Assembly (NCBI GenBank): GCA_023653785.1
Contig: JAMKCH010005318.1
Span: forward strand, 1 to 64,000
Direction: 5' to 3'
DNA: 64,000 nt
From: Ophioderma brevispina
Lineage: Eukaryota; Echinodermata; Ophiuroidea; Amphilepidida; Ophiodermatidae
The notes under the pieces were generated by a model that was not told the origin of the DNA, did no database searches, and saw only the letters and a list, made by a program, of their open reading frames with translations. The translations under genes were made by a program, and so were the position numbers. Below, piece after piece: positions 24,151-37,600 of this stretch. Position 1 is the stretch's first letter. Each line of letters starts with the position of its first letter.

Positions 24151-27100
24151 AACAGCGACCTGTGATCTTGATGACATGTGCGCTTTATAAAAGCCAGATA
24201 TTATTTATTATATAAGATAATAGCAGTTTAAAGAGTAAGAATCATGCTTTTCTGTTGCCTCTTTCTTCTTCTATTTGCATTGGCAATTTTGAGATAAACT
24301 CAAGTAAAGACACTATCAGTGAATCCACCAAAAAGGTCAAAATATATGAAATTGTAAAATAGCTTAAAGCGGGGGACATAATGCACATTAAAAAACTATT
24401 CAGACATAATGAAAAAGATCCTTACTGAAATCACTCCACAAGTTTGAAAACAATTTGGATGTTTAATTCGGTAAAAAACAGATAAAAAACAGAAAAGTTC
24501 TAGAGGGGGAGGTGGGCAGGTCGTGGCAATTTTCTGGAAAAAGGATGCTGACATTAATGCCAGCATTACCAAATTGAAAAGCATGCTGTCATCAGCTCCA
24601 CAGACCATTGCTATTGTATATGATCTAATCCCGGATAATCCATCTTTCACTTGGCATATCAATATCTTACTACAAGCTTAAAGTACAATGCATGAATCAC
24701 GGTCTGAATGCTTGTGGAATTGGTGTCACAAAAACATGACAGTTTACCAATGTAAATTCTGTCAGGGAGGGTGAACACCTTGGTTTTCTGTTCCAGAAAT
24801 TGCGCACCAAACTGCCACCTCCCCCTCCTGAACTCTTCCTGTTTTTTACTTTTGTACAGGAATGTAAACATTCCAAATTGTTTTCAAAACTTGTGGAAGA
24901 GTGATTTCAGGAGGGGTCCTTTTCAGAATGTCTGAATATTTTTTTATTCCATTTATGTCGCTTTAAAGTATATAATCATTGAGTGGACACATATATATAA
25001 GCTAATACCAATGGGGAAAGTTATGACTTCAGATATGCCAAAAATAATCTTTGGTTTTTTTTAAAAAAAAAAAAATAATTGTGTAATGTAGCCGCTATAA
25101 ACCAAAAAACTAACCCTATATTTTGTTGCGTTTTACACCCAAAAAAATACGCTCAAGCTTTCCTTCTCTGACCTTGGCAAATTCGGTGACGTTGGCGATT
25201 GAACAGTCTTGTTGCGCCCCAATACATCTTCCAATTTAAACAAACCCCGAATCGCTAGGAAATAGACCAATTTCTCGGGTAAAAATGCGGGTTCTTTTAC
25301 ATGATGTAACTGCTTCATTTAGAAAAATATTTTTAGTTTCATAAAAATCTATCATTTTAGTTGATTTGACTAGAAGTTTATTTTGAGTAAGAAGTCTGAT
25401 ATGACTTCCAGACTATTTTCATTTGGATCCTGTAACCAAACGCGAGTAGCATAAATATGACAGGTTTTTAATATAAAATTGTGATATAAAATAAGTTCCT
25501 TGTGATATATAGCTGAATATATGCCATCCCACTCAATGAGTATCAACTTTAAAAAGTGAAGGATAAGTCTGTAGAAGTTTCTTTTCCAACTGAAAAATTG
25601 ATAGAAAACTAAAACAGCAGTGTTCAAAGAATGAATCCCCATTCAATTAGTTTGTAGTAAGTGGCCGTACGGACAATAATGACAAAATTATCCAATTTTA
25701 TCTTAAGTAGGCTGATCTTGGTTCTGTTACTGTAGGACATGTTAGGATACTTGTTTACAGGGCATGCACATAATATGATTCTGATTAGAAATCATGAGAG
25801 TACTTAACCGCAGTGATTATAAAATCACTTTTCACACCACATTTGTTTTCAACACGTATGTGTGTGGCTATATCCAGAGAAAGATTAATAAATATTCATC
25901 CTTGTTCTACAATGGAGAACCAAGTAGTTAAAAATTTGTAATAACAGGTGTTGATATGACTTAATATTAGAAAAAAAATGGGCAATTTTGAATTTGAAAA
26001 AAAAAGGACAATGTGGCTAAGCTAGTACGTTACTGCTTTAGTAAAGTTCCTTCAAGCATTATAATGATGAACTGACCATTTTTCTGATTGTACCATTTTT
26101 TAGACAAGCTTGGTAAAAAATAGAGTTCAACCAGGTTGATCATTCATTGTCTGCTTTGCAATAAATGCAATAAACACAAAGCATCAGCATTAATTCTCAC
26201 TTCTTAACTTTAAACAACAACATTTCAAATTTGTGAAACCTTCACGGTAGAGATTGACTTAATAATGAACATGAATCAATTATCAATGATGATGATACAC
26301 TTTGGGCTAAACATTGCGCACATGAAAACAATATCGAGTTCAGACAATTTCTCAGATGAAGTGCACTAGTGGCCCCCACTTTAAAATTGTGTTCTTGCTG
26401 CTGGATCACCACCAAATCTCTGATCATTTCAATATGCAATTCACACAATTCTTTGGTACATTATGAATAAAAATAGTTCTCAACAAGGAAAGCCATATCC
26501 AGTCATTTCTTCAGGATGTACACAAACAATACCCTCAATTGCATAATTGTATTTTAGTATTGGAAATTGTTGTAGTTAAGACTTGCAAATCAGAAGGCTT
26601 TGAGAAATTTTTATACATAGGGCCATTTTGTGCAAAAATGTGGGGATCTTGATGACAACATAAAAAAATAGGAAAAACATTTTAAGAGTTATTTGAAATA
26701 AAGCTTAATGGATGTTTCATGAAGAAGAGTAAAATTATTAGTTGATATGTGGTAGTACAACACCAGATTGGGAGACACAACCAGTGTATTTTATTATTTT
26801 AAAAAGTAAACTGGACTGATGTGGCTTGAGGTGACCAAGGTGACCCACCTCATATTAAGTACTGTATATACTTCAACACCATTCCTATATAGCGCGATTA
26901 ACACTGATAGTTACCCTGTATAGAGTTGAATACATAAGTGAATACAAAAAGACGAGAATTGCTGGTATACTGTAAAAAAATACCAAGTTGTGTGCAAATG
27001 GATTGTGGTCTGGCACATTACACTTACGGTAATACAATTTGAACTACAGTGTGTATCATCAAAAGCAGGATTGAAAACAAAATATGAAATATAAACTACC

Positions 27101-27435
27101 TCGTTCTCATTATGTTAGCACTCTTTTAAAAGTTCTTTCCTTCTCTCACCTATGCTTTTTCTCCATCCTCATTCAACACTCCTGTTCAGAAATACAGTGC
27201 ATTGAAGATGGGTTAAAATCCAGCATGTCCTAATGCACACAGACAACTAAGGAACGGTTTACAAGCGGTTTTCTTGAACCATCAAAGGTCCCCCGCCCCG
27301 TCGCGGTAGTAATGGGGGCATATAATTTAATATCACAGGGAGATTGTGATGGAAATAAGTGGTTCTCAACCCACTGAGGCTGCGCCATAGCAGTTGCACT
27401 TTGACAGTACAAATGTTGCTGACATTGACCATACA
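24151..27435. other. intergenic, no gene seen
   Basis: AT-rich. 24310-24400 and 25550-25760 carry the same repeat family as 56850-57140 (GACACTATCAGTGAATCC, AGTGAAGGATAAGTCTGTAG, CCATTCAATTAG, CCGTACGGACAATAATGAC). No exon recognised. Confidence 0.4.
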
Positions 27436-27439
27436 ACTC

Positions 27440-28500
27440 ATTTGTAGTTCTTTGACCTTAGATGCCCCCTACTTGACTTGAAATACCTCACAATTTTCGG
27501 TTAGAAGTGTTGACCACATCCACAAGTTTCATGACCTATCACCTGTGAGTTAGTTACCTTGAATACCCCACGACCTTGAAATGACTGTCAAAATCCTTCG
27601 GCATACTACACCCATCAGTTTTCCGTACCATCCTACCATGTGTATTGATTTGACCTGGATGACCCCGCATGACCATCACATGACCATCACAAATTTTTTG
27701 GCACGAATGTTGACACACCCACCAAGTTTCATCAATCCTACCACCTACTTAGTCGTTTTGGACCTTGAATGACCGACATGACCTTGAAATTACCTTCAAA
27801 TTTTTTCGGTCACTGATGTTGACCACAACCCACCAAATTTCATCATCCTACACAATTGCAAGGGCTATAGCAATTTATGTCCATTTACCTTGAATGCCCT
27901 GCATAGACCTTTCAAATACCCTTTAACTTTTTTTGGCACTGAATGTTGACCACAACCACCAAGTTTTCGCATCCTACCACATTTTGACAAGGGTTATGAG
28001 CAATATTATCCCATTGTGACCTTGAATGACCCCGGATGACTTGAAATAACCTTCAAATTTAACGCACTGAATGTTGACCAACCCCCCAAGTTTCATCATC
28101 ATCCTGCCACAATTGCCATGCTTTAGCAATTTATCCCATTTTTGACCGCATTTGACCTTTGACCCAGTGTCCGCCAGCCCCCCACCTCCGACTCATCCAC
28201 CGGCTACTTGGGTGAAAACATCTATGGTGCGAAGATCAAAAAGATATCGTGTTTTACAATGGTTATAACAATTATCCTATTTTTTGACCAAATTTGTACC
28301 CGAGTTTTGACCATATTTGACCTTTGACCTGTCACATGACCACTTTACATCCCAGCCAACGCCTACTTTGAGATTCATCTATGTTGCGAAGCTGGACACC
28401 CCCACTTGCTAGACCAGAGATATGCGTGTGACTCACGCACACACGGATGCAGGGCGTTTATATCCCCCCCTTTGCCAACTAAAGTTGGCCGGGGGCCAAA
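27440..28500. repeat. tandem array, unit about 130 nt, TGACC-rich
   Basis: The unit runs GACCTTGAATGACC, CATGACCTTGAAAT, CACTGAATGTTGACCAC, CACCAAGTTTCATCATCC, ATAGCAATTTATCCCAT. Five or six copies are visible. The right end has a GCGTGTGACTCACGC palindrome, then CCCCCTTTGCCAACTAAAG facing TTGGCCGGGGG, a G/C-capped inverted repeat at about 28467-28496. Confidence 0.75.
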
Positions 28501-31500
28501 TTCATTAGATGTGATCGTTCACAAAGTAGGATAGATGTAGCAAGAATTGGCTTTACATAATTATTATTTAATTGAATGAAGAAAGCAGTGTAAAGTATTT
28601 GAACTGTATTTTTTTCTTAATACCTATAATGTCAGTGGGAAGAGGAAAACTTTTAAAAACGACATGAATTATTGCGATCAAAGATTTTCCATGTTGGCCT
28701 TCTGATCCAGTCTTAACTCACGGGCAATATCATATCAAACTTGATTAAAGAACATGAGTATATTTCCAGGAAAATGTGCCCGCCAATTTTTCTTGAACCC
28801 CTTTTTTACATATTTGAAATGCGTACCATGTTATTAGATCACACCTGCATTGAATAAGCCTATACACGTCTTTATGTAATAGATGATGATTTAGTAGTTT
28901 CTGTCGTGCACGACAGAAGTCAAAGCATGTTTTTCTATGGGGAACGATTACGATAGCAGCAATTTCAAAACCCGGTTTGTGGTTTTCTTTTGCACCTGTT
29001 TGTTCCAATACCCTCGAAACATTCTCGGTACGTGTTCTACAACATGTCGTGAAACTGTGAGAGAAATTTGTATCCTAAAAAATCTCCTCCTGTCACTTTA
29101 AATTCCAATGCAGGCTGTTTATTTAATTGATATCAGAAACTACCTCCATGATGCTTTGAAACAACAGTCCAGTTATTAAATTTAGGTGACACTTATCAGT
29201 TGTTTTAGGTAGACGTTTCCTACAGAAGTCCCATGGATGCAAATAAGGTATTGCCATTCATTCCGTCAAGCGCTATGTGAAACGTCTACCTTGTTTTAAA
29301 CAAAGTGTTGTTCTGGTTTAATTGTGTATACAGGAAATGCGAGCGGAGCGAGCCAAACATTAAGAGATTTTACAATGTTTTGTCTGAAAAAGGGGGGGGC
29401 AGAGGTGAAATCACTGATAAAGAGGAAATAAGCACATGCCCTAAAACAAATGCAAGCACATGATTTGAGATACACAATGCACCACAAGAAAATGTACACT
29501 TGCAAGAGCATTTCCTCTAATATTCCTTGTTAAACTGAAACCAACATTATCTTGAGTGGAACCTCTTCTACAAATTGACACAACATATTCATCAACATAT
29601 CATTTGTGCTACCAGTACTGAGCAGCAAATGGTACCATTTTTAATGTGGTACTTAAGATTATCTAAAAGAACTCACCAAACAAAGAATTCCAATGACAGT
29701 CCATGCTGTGATTTGCAAAAATCTATTGACAGCTCTTTTACATGCGCATTTTACATGCACTGTATACATGCGTTACAGTGCATTAGAAGTGGGTGACCAG
29801 ATTGCAGCCTTGTCCCCCCTTTTTTTTCCTTGTAACTCTGGTGAAATTTAAGGCTTAAAGTCAAAATGGGCACTATATTTGGTATCACTTTGAAGGGAAA
29901 ATGTGGTGATTCATTTAAATTGCATTTGGTTAAAAAAAAATTGGTGCACTGTTGAGAGAGGAGATTGAAAACATCACCCACCCAAGTAGCTCCACAATGA
30001 GAACTTTTTAAACAAAGTTTGGCAACACGGTTTCGCGATGACATCACGGTGGTTGCTAGTTTTGCCACGGATCTGACCATGCCTCTGACTGTGACAGTCT
30101 GCCGATTCCTGTAATCAATTTTCACATTCATTCATCACACTAAGTTTGGAGCTTCTGCGGTTGGGAATATTACCAGAGCTTCAACAGCTAAGGGAATAAA
30201 ATGGCCCCATAATGCAATGACAACAGGCAACCAGTTCTACCTGTTTTGCTATTCGATGAAATTATGAGATGCAGAAAATGCAGATGGCATTGGATGGCCA
30301 GAACAAATAATTTGACTGCAACGTTCTTTCCAATGGAGGGGTGCTCTGGGGTTGAGAATGAGAAACCACGTGACTTCATCATAAACAGCGCCCAATATCG
30401 GCCCAATTCACCGGAAAGCTGATTCAAAGTCAAAAAAAGTGCTTAAAAAAGTCAATTTTCTCTCGTTTTATCACACCAATCATTCTCATAAGATAATATA
30501 TAAACGTACAAATTGTAAAAACATAATACAAATTAAAGCCAGGGCCACATCCTTTCGCCATTTTTGACTGCTCTTAAGAAATGTGTCCTTTTGATGCTAT
30601 GAAAAAAAACATCCCAAAATATGGTCAACCAAGGTTACACATTTTTGCTTCTACTGTCCAAAAACAGTTGGCAATGTGATTACAAATTTGTAATCATTAT
30701 TTTGGTTTATGTGCTTCCATGTGACGGAGAACAATATGGAAAAAAATCGCCAGATCGGGTCGCTTAACTTAAATACAATACTGAATGGATCCATTGACAA
30801 TAAAAGTTGTCATTCTGAAATGAAACAATTTGCTACTCCAGTGCTTGTAACTAATTTTAATAGTCAGTTGTTTTGACAAGAAAAAGTGTATCACTCTATT
30901 TGTAGAAGAGATTCTACTAAAACAAAACTATTTTGTGTTATTATTTTGGTTTTTTAAAAGCTTGAAAACCACTCCTTCATGGTTTTTGTATGCCAGTTGT
31001 GACTCAGTGATTGGAAGGTTCTCAATATCAATGACAATATTGCAATGCTACCTGTTGATTCATCAGAAGAGTGAGACTCATATAGTGATTGGAGGTGTCT
31101 CAAAGGAGGATCTCACTGGAAAAGAAGACGATCAAATGACTTGTGTGTGTAATCATTTCCTTAATGTCTGTGGAAGGGTGTATAGTGATTGCAGCTGGTC
31201 TGGTTTAGTCCCCTTGTTCATATCTAGAACAGGAGATTCGTAGTGTCTCCGCAACACACTTTGGATGTGGGGTCCAAAAATGGTCTTCAACACTTTCAGT
31301 GTTGTTCATAAGTTGGTAATGCTTTAGTATGTTTACCCTGGAGAAGAATGAGAACAAAAATGCAAAATGTGAATTCATTTTGTATCAAAACAAAGATTTG
31401 ACCAAAAATGGTTTATGGTGGATACCATGATTTTTTTCTCTCAAGACCTTTTCCTACCAATTTGGGTAATCGTGGGGTTCTCCACCAACAATTATTGCCT

Positions 31501-32270
31501 TTTTTTAAATTCAGGTATGGAATGGGTACATAGTGGACTTGGCACCAGGAGGTGCATTGGGCGGGGCATTGGGCCCCTCCCAAATTGCTTTCTTGCCCCC
31601 CCCCCCCAGTTTCCCATCCTTGCCGGAAGAGAGAAAAAAATGGTCACATCGGCGATTTTTGGGGCCAAAAAATCACCAAATTTGGGCAAAAATCAGTGAT
31701 TTTAGGGCCCAAAATTGGTTTAAATCCATCGAAATTTTTGATTATTCCCCCCACAATTGCCACTTTGACCCCAACCCCAGAGAAGAAAATTAAGGTCTTG
31801 CTGGCCGAGGACCACTGGAATTACCCAGCCTGAATGGAAACCCCGGAATTCATTACTCCTTTCGAACTTGATTTTCCTCCAGAAGCATTTTATGGGAAAG
31901 TCTGAAAGAACTGCATATGGGTTAGTGGCCAATTTGCCAATTCAAGTCCCATTAAAAATTTGGCAATATTTAGGGGTTGTGAGAGATGGATTTACAGTAG
32001 TTTGACTAGGCAAGTTACTCCAATTAGAGTGAGAACCATCAAAACATTGGCAGCAATGGCAAAGATGCATACAACTATAAAAATGCTGGATGGAAAAAAT
32101 GGTAGATTTATGGAAAGGGCAGATGGCCTTTTTCTAAAGAGTATCAAATGAGATATCCAATGTATACTATCAATTACTGAATGATAAAACCTTAAGTAGT
32201 ATAAAGAGAGTGGTTGTGATAGAAACAAAGAGAGAGCTTGTGTGATAACTCCAAGTCAGGTATTCAATTT
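28501..32270. other. intergenic, no gene seen
   Basis: AT-rich with low-complexity stretches and a C run at 31597. Open frames of up to about 125 codons (for example 29751-30131 - and 30935-31243 +) have no recognisable motif and are likely chance. Confidence 0.4.
29208..29290. repeat. 12-bp perfect inverted repeat, 59-nt spacing
   Basis: GGTAGACGTTTC (29208-29219) and GAAACGTCTACC (29279-29290). It could be a minimal MITE or a transcribed hairpin. Confidence 0.5.
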
Positions 32271-32273
32271 GCG

Positions 32274-33900
32274 TTTGATTTTTGATTTGATTTGATTTGT
32301 TTTATTTATATGCCACCGTGGCCAAAGGCCAAATTTTGACAAAATTACACATTAAAAAAATAAAATACAATATAAAAACATTTGAAAAACATTAAATTGC
32401 ACCAATCGACATTACTAGAAAACAAGCATAAAAAAGTAATAAGAATCAAAATTAAATTATTACCGCAAATTACACACAACTAAATTTAAATCAATTATTT
32501 AAAAATTAAAAAAAGTTCTAAGATCTGCACACCGGCTATTTACTTAACAATTTATCATAAAAACATAAAATTGCACATTGTAATAGATGCAGGCAAAACC
32601 CGAGGAAGCAGTAAACTAAAGAAGTAAATTAATTATTAAGTAAAATGAATAAAAATAAGGCACAGATATTTTTGAAACGATCAAGTTCTTAGGACTGGGG
32701 TTGAGAGATCTTTTTAACTGTTCCGAGCACACGACCATGACCCACTCTTCCCTAGTGGTGGGATGAGCGAACATGTACGGTTAATTTGGGAAAGACCTTC
32801 GCAAAAACCTCGACAATGGCCTACCTCCTAACAGAGAGGAGAGTGTCAAGCTTCAAATTTTCAAGAGCATTTCCAGTTATATGATGAAACCTGCCTCCCC
32901 AGGATTATTTTGCACGCTCTTTTTGAATTGATTAAATATCAATTGCACTGCTTAGCTGAAAAAGCCCCCTGAATGCCATACCACATCAGCGTACTCGAGA
33001 ATTGCCTCCATATGTACCACTGTTGTACAGGACCTGAGCTCATCCGCACAGAGAACCCAAAGCGCTTAAGGGTCCGTAGCATGAAAACCTGGACTTGCTT
33101 TTGTTAACATCTTGTCCACCTGAACATTCCATTTAAGATCATTCTGAAGCCACAGACCAAGCACCCTGGCTTCTGTGACATAGGAACAGTGGTTCTAGGA
33201 CCCCAATTATCAAGGCGCGATGTGGCGGTGGTGTCTTGAAATGCAACTTGGTATGGCCTGACAATGGTTGGGATTCAACTTAAAGTATTGTCCCCGGCCC
33301 CCCCACTCATAGAAAGCTATCAAGATCATCCTGAACTGAATGGAACTGGGACAACGACCAGAAAAGTTCTCAGCAAATGTCAGGTCATCAACAGATTTCC
33401 AATACTGACTGCCAGCATTCTCTGCTGCATCATTAATAAGAATGTGAACCCAATAGGGCACATTATTTTAGTGCCTTGAGGCACACCGGCCTTTCAAACA
33501 AAAATAATCAGATAATATAAAAAATTAATTATACTTTACACACTGGTGACGGTTGCAGAGGAAGTCACAAATCCAAGGAACTATGGACCTACGGACACCA
33601 ATATTGATGATCTTACTGATAAGAAGGATGTGGTCGACAAGATCAAACGGCCTTCGAGAAATCCGTTTTATGAACCAGCCAATCATATATGTTAGGATTT
33701 GAGCTAATTTCTGAGATCTGCTCTCAGTTGGTTTCCACCATATGAACGCACTGCTTAGCTTCTAAATACTCTGCATATCGAGAGTACCACCAACAATCAA
33801 GGACAAAAACTGTTCACGATATAAAATTGGTGGATGTGTAGTAGATATGAATAATCCCATCAAAATTTCCTGGGAAAACCTGGGCTGAGAACATTCAAGG
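32274..33900 (-). mobile_element. CR1/L2-like non-LTR retrotransposon, 3' half, decayed
   Basis: On the - strand, high to low coordinates, frames give: FDLVDHILL with IGVRRSIVPWICDFL (fingers/palm, about 33660-33560); SDYFCLKG; HILINDA; KSVDDLTFAENFSGRCPSS, the reverse-transcriptase active-site box with the YVDD-like core as SVDD (about 33390); FYEWGGRGQYFKLNPNHCQAI; a thumb region ending near 32690; and a 3' UTR finishing with a CAAATCAAATCAAATC tail (32274-32300), the microsatellite end typical of CR1/L2-type elements. Several frameshifts and stops; 5' truncated. It lies between UBA5 and NPHP3. Confidence 0.8.
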
Positions 33901-34519
33901 TATTGTGACAAGTATGTTCAATACATTAGGAGATTGTGATATGGTTGAGAGCCGTTCAATTAAACAACTAATGCCCTGCAGTAATCTATTCTGATCACTT
34001 TTGGGTAAGGCATGTAAAAAGAGGGTAGAAGTGTGTACAATGAGCATGGTTGTGCTATGCGTTATTGCCTCAAATAAATATTGAAGGCCCAATATCCTTT
34101 ACATAATGAAAAAAATGTATTTTTTCGGAATATGTGTTGAATATAAACACAAAACACGTTTCAAATATTTTGCATGTATGTGCACATAAAGCACACCCCT
34201 ATTCGTTAATGGAAAAACATCCCATTTGATACATCGATTGTTGCTGTTTTTCTCAAGTGTGAAAACGATGAAAACATGACACGAAAAGAGTGACTTGCAG
34301 CTGATTTGGAGGATTTAAGGTACAAAAATGCAAAATAAATGATGTGTGAATTCGCGACGCCCGGCGCCGGCCGCCCTTTCAGGCCCAAAACAGTGTTGAC
34401 TCATGAAAAATCCATGGAGGTGGAAACCCCTAAATCAATCGATTGCCACAAAGTACTAGACAAGGGCTATCAGATTCAACAATTTCAATTTTTGTACATG
34501 AGAGCTTGGCCTTCCTTAC
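33901..34519. other. intergenic or NPHP3 intron, no gene seen
   Basis: The remaining NPHP3 C-terminal exon(s) would be expected in this direction but were not found. A short CpG-rich patch lies at 34352-34382. Confidence 0.35.
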
Positions 34520-34642
34520 CTGTTGACATTATGACTGCAGATTAACCAAGGCTGTTGCCACACTAGGATGATGTGGCCCAAGACATCTCTCCCTGGTCTC
34601 TAATGTTTCCTTGTATAATGGTTCAGCTTGCACAAATTTACC
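34520..34642 (-). CDS. NPHP3: NPHP3 TPR exon with in-frame stop, probably consensus errors
   Basis: 123 nt, acceptor ATTGCAG, donor ACAG|GTAAGG. Reads [34 protein letters not shown], matching the vertebrate AVPLYELAVEIRQ and [19 protein letters not shown]. The frame then hits TAA. The family exon is 126 nt (42 codons). Restoring one base after CTG and two bases before TGT would give 126 nt and an open ALY-like end. The splice sites are intact, so three lost bases in the consensus are more likely than a true stop. Confidence 0.85.
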
Positions 34643-37600
34643 CTGCAATGAAAATCACTTCAAAATGTATTTCTTATGATGTCAATTTGTACCTTTGATC
34701 TATTTTTAAACAATAACAAACAATAAATTCTTCTTCTGATACTGCAGAGAGATACTATTATGGAAGATGAGTGATCATATGCTGCAGCATTTGAGCAATA
34801 AACCAGTAAGATTGAATCATATGATTCTGTTATGACCAATTGTACTTAAAAGTGCCCTACAGGCATTGTGATTTGAGTAATGATGACACCTTCCATTTTT
34901 AATACTAGTACATAGATTCTTCATTCTTTGAGTACACAAAGATTACCTACCCCCTACACTCGCAGGCCAGGATTCCATTTTTTTATGCTGCGTACATGGA
35001 TAGTTTACACCCAGCAGCTGTTAGCAACATCACAGATTTGCTACATGGTTACACCAGCTTTCAGTGCGCATGGTAATTTTCCTGGTTAAATTTTTTTGAT
35101 ATTTTTGGCATACATTTGCATTTTGAATACATTTATGGTTAGTCACAGCGGTTTTGAAGATGCTACGGATCTACTTTGGTACTGTCCACCCCATGTCCAC
35201 TCTCTCTCTCTCTCCACCGACCGGGCAACTACAGAGTAGCCACAAGGATGAGTATTGAAGAGTAATAATAATAATAACTAGTTTTTATATAGCGCTTAAT
35301 CCCCGTAAACAGGCTCAAAGCGCGGTTGACAATTATTATTACGCCGCCTTCAAGAAATTGTCACAATCATTTCGCTTCATTTAGGTGGCTACTCAAAGAC
35401 ATGCCTTACAAGTGCACAAGCCTATCAGCAGTTAGATTGTAATATTCCCCATAGCAGCTACCAAGATTTCGCTTGGGTGGACTAGGGAATTGAGACTAAG
35501 TGTCTTGCCCAGGGACACAAACATGTTGACCATAGTGGGGCTCGAACTCACGATGTGCACCAATAAACTGGTGTACTTTGGTAGCCCTATTCTGCAGCTA
35601 CTGCAATGCAAGTTACTCAGTGTGTACTGTACTAAAGGTCCATTCATACTTCACTGGATGAAAACCATCTGACTAAACGCAGGAGCAACACAGTTCAAAT
35701 TCCATTGCGCTGTTGTTGTGTTTAGTCAGAGATGGTTTTTCTCTATTTTCACTGTACTGCATTGCAGTGAAGTATGAATGAACCGTAAGTATTCTCCTGT
35801 AACCTTACTTTTGCAACATCCAATCAGTTTTAAACTCCATTTCTATTTTATCCTGGAAAAGCAATTGGGCTGCAAGGCATTCTTGAATTTGCTGAGTAAT
35901 GCTGTTAAGATTAGTACACATTTTGAGAACTGACCTGTTTTCTGTACAGCATGCCCAAATTCCTGACTGATGCAACTACTGTGGGATGATCTGCTGGCAA
36001 GACGCTCTTGCGTATGGAAAGGGCCTTCTCATAGAACAACTCTGCCTTCTGATAGTCCTTGGCATCATTGTAAAGAGCAGCCAGATTGTTTAGAGATTGA
36101 ACAATATCAAGGTGTTCTGCAGGGAGTAGTGATTCTCGCATGGCTAAAGAACGCTTCAAATGTTTCTCTGCGGTGCTGTAATAATTTAAGACACATGCAA
36201 AGACTTAGGTTGCACCAATGTAAAACGCTAACAAAGTTCAATGTTTAATCTTGATCTCAATACTCTCAGTAATTCACTCTACATAGTAGGGCTGTTGTCG
36301 ACAAGGATGGCGACAATGCATTTTTCCTGGCATGGCGACAACCATTTATATTTGTCGACAACAAATATTCTGATTTGATTACTGGAAGAGCATTATCACT
36401 TTTGTAACCAGCCTATTCCAGTAATCAAAATAGTTGTAATTCCAACTGCCTATTGACTTTATGGAATCTTGAATTTAAAACCATACTTTTTACTTTCACC
36501 CCGAGTAAGCTGTTTTAATAAGGAATTCTATCAAATCTGTTAAAATATTTTTTTATATATCATTAATAAATAGCCCAATGACCTCCAAAGTCGGCCCAGA
36601 AATACCGCCAAGATCTAGGACGTCACCAGCGTCAGGAATCAGAATAGGATCTGTCAGACAGAATACAGCTTCCACCCGCTGATGATTGTGATTGGTATCA
36701 CCGAAATGTCAATGTTTTTGAAAAGTTTTATATTATTTTTTCATATTTACCACCAACACGTATAAGAACATTCATTCAGAACTATCATGTGACCAGTGGG
36801 TCAACAACAATTATCTCATGCAATTTAGATGCAACCAATAGTAGGCACAGTTAAAAGTACAACAGAATTCCAGTGTGCAATAGGTCCTACTTCTTAAAGA
36901 AGAACCTGTACAACAAATAATATTATACAACATACTCTGTAAAATAATTATTGACCACATATCGAGTTGTTTCATCAAAAAACAGAATTATATTAACCAA
37001 AACAATGAATTAAAACCATCTAGTCTGACCATGCACTATTTAAAATTCGCGCTATTGTATAACGTGTTATTCGATACGGTCGGCACACTTGCGTCATACA
37101 TGCCATAGTAAATGCACATTATGAAAGCGTCACGTGGGTAGGTGTATGACGCTACTGTGCCGTCGGTATCGCATAACACATACACATATCCCATATACAC
37201 TAGCACGTAATTCAAATAGCGCATGGTCAGACAAAATGTTTTAATTCATTTTATGGTTAGTATAATTCTGTTTTTCCGTAAAACCACTCGATATGTGTTC
37301 AATAATTATTTTTATAGCGTATATTGTATCATTTATTCTTAGTACGGTTCTCCTTTAACACGTAAAGTACCTAATGACCGAATATTCGGTCATAGCTATT
37401 GGTGAGGTCACAAAAATTAATTTCTGCCTTAAGGATTTGTTTTTGACCATGAATAATTACTGTATTATGTGGTTTCGCAACCCAATAGGTGGCCTTTTTA
37501 AAAGGCTCTTTTGTGTGATTGGTTACTTTTGATGACCTTTTTTTACCTCCCTTTGTGTTTAAAAATGAAGAAAAAATCCAATAAAATAATCCCAACATTT

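Noticed and set aside
30935..31243. 102-codon open frame on the + strand
   Set aside because: No recognisable domain; length is within chance for AT-rich DNA of this size.
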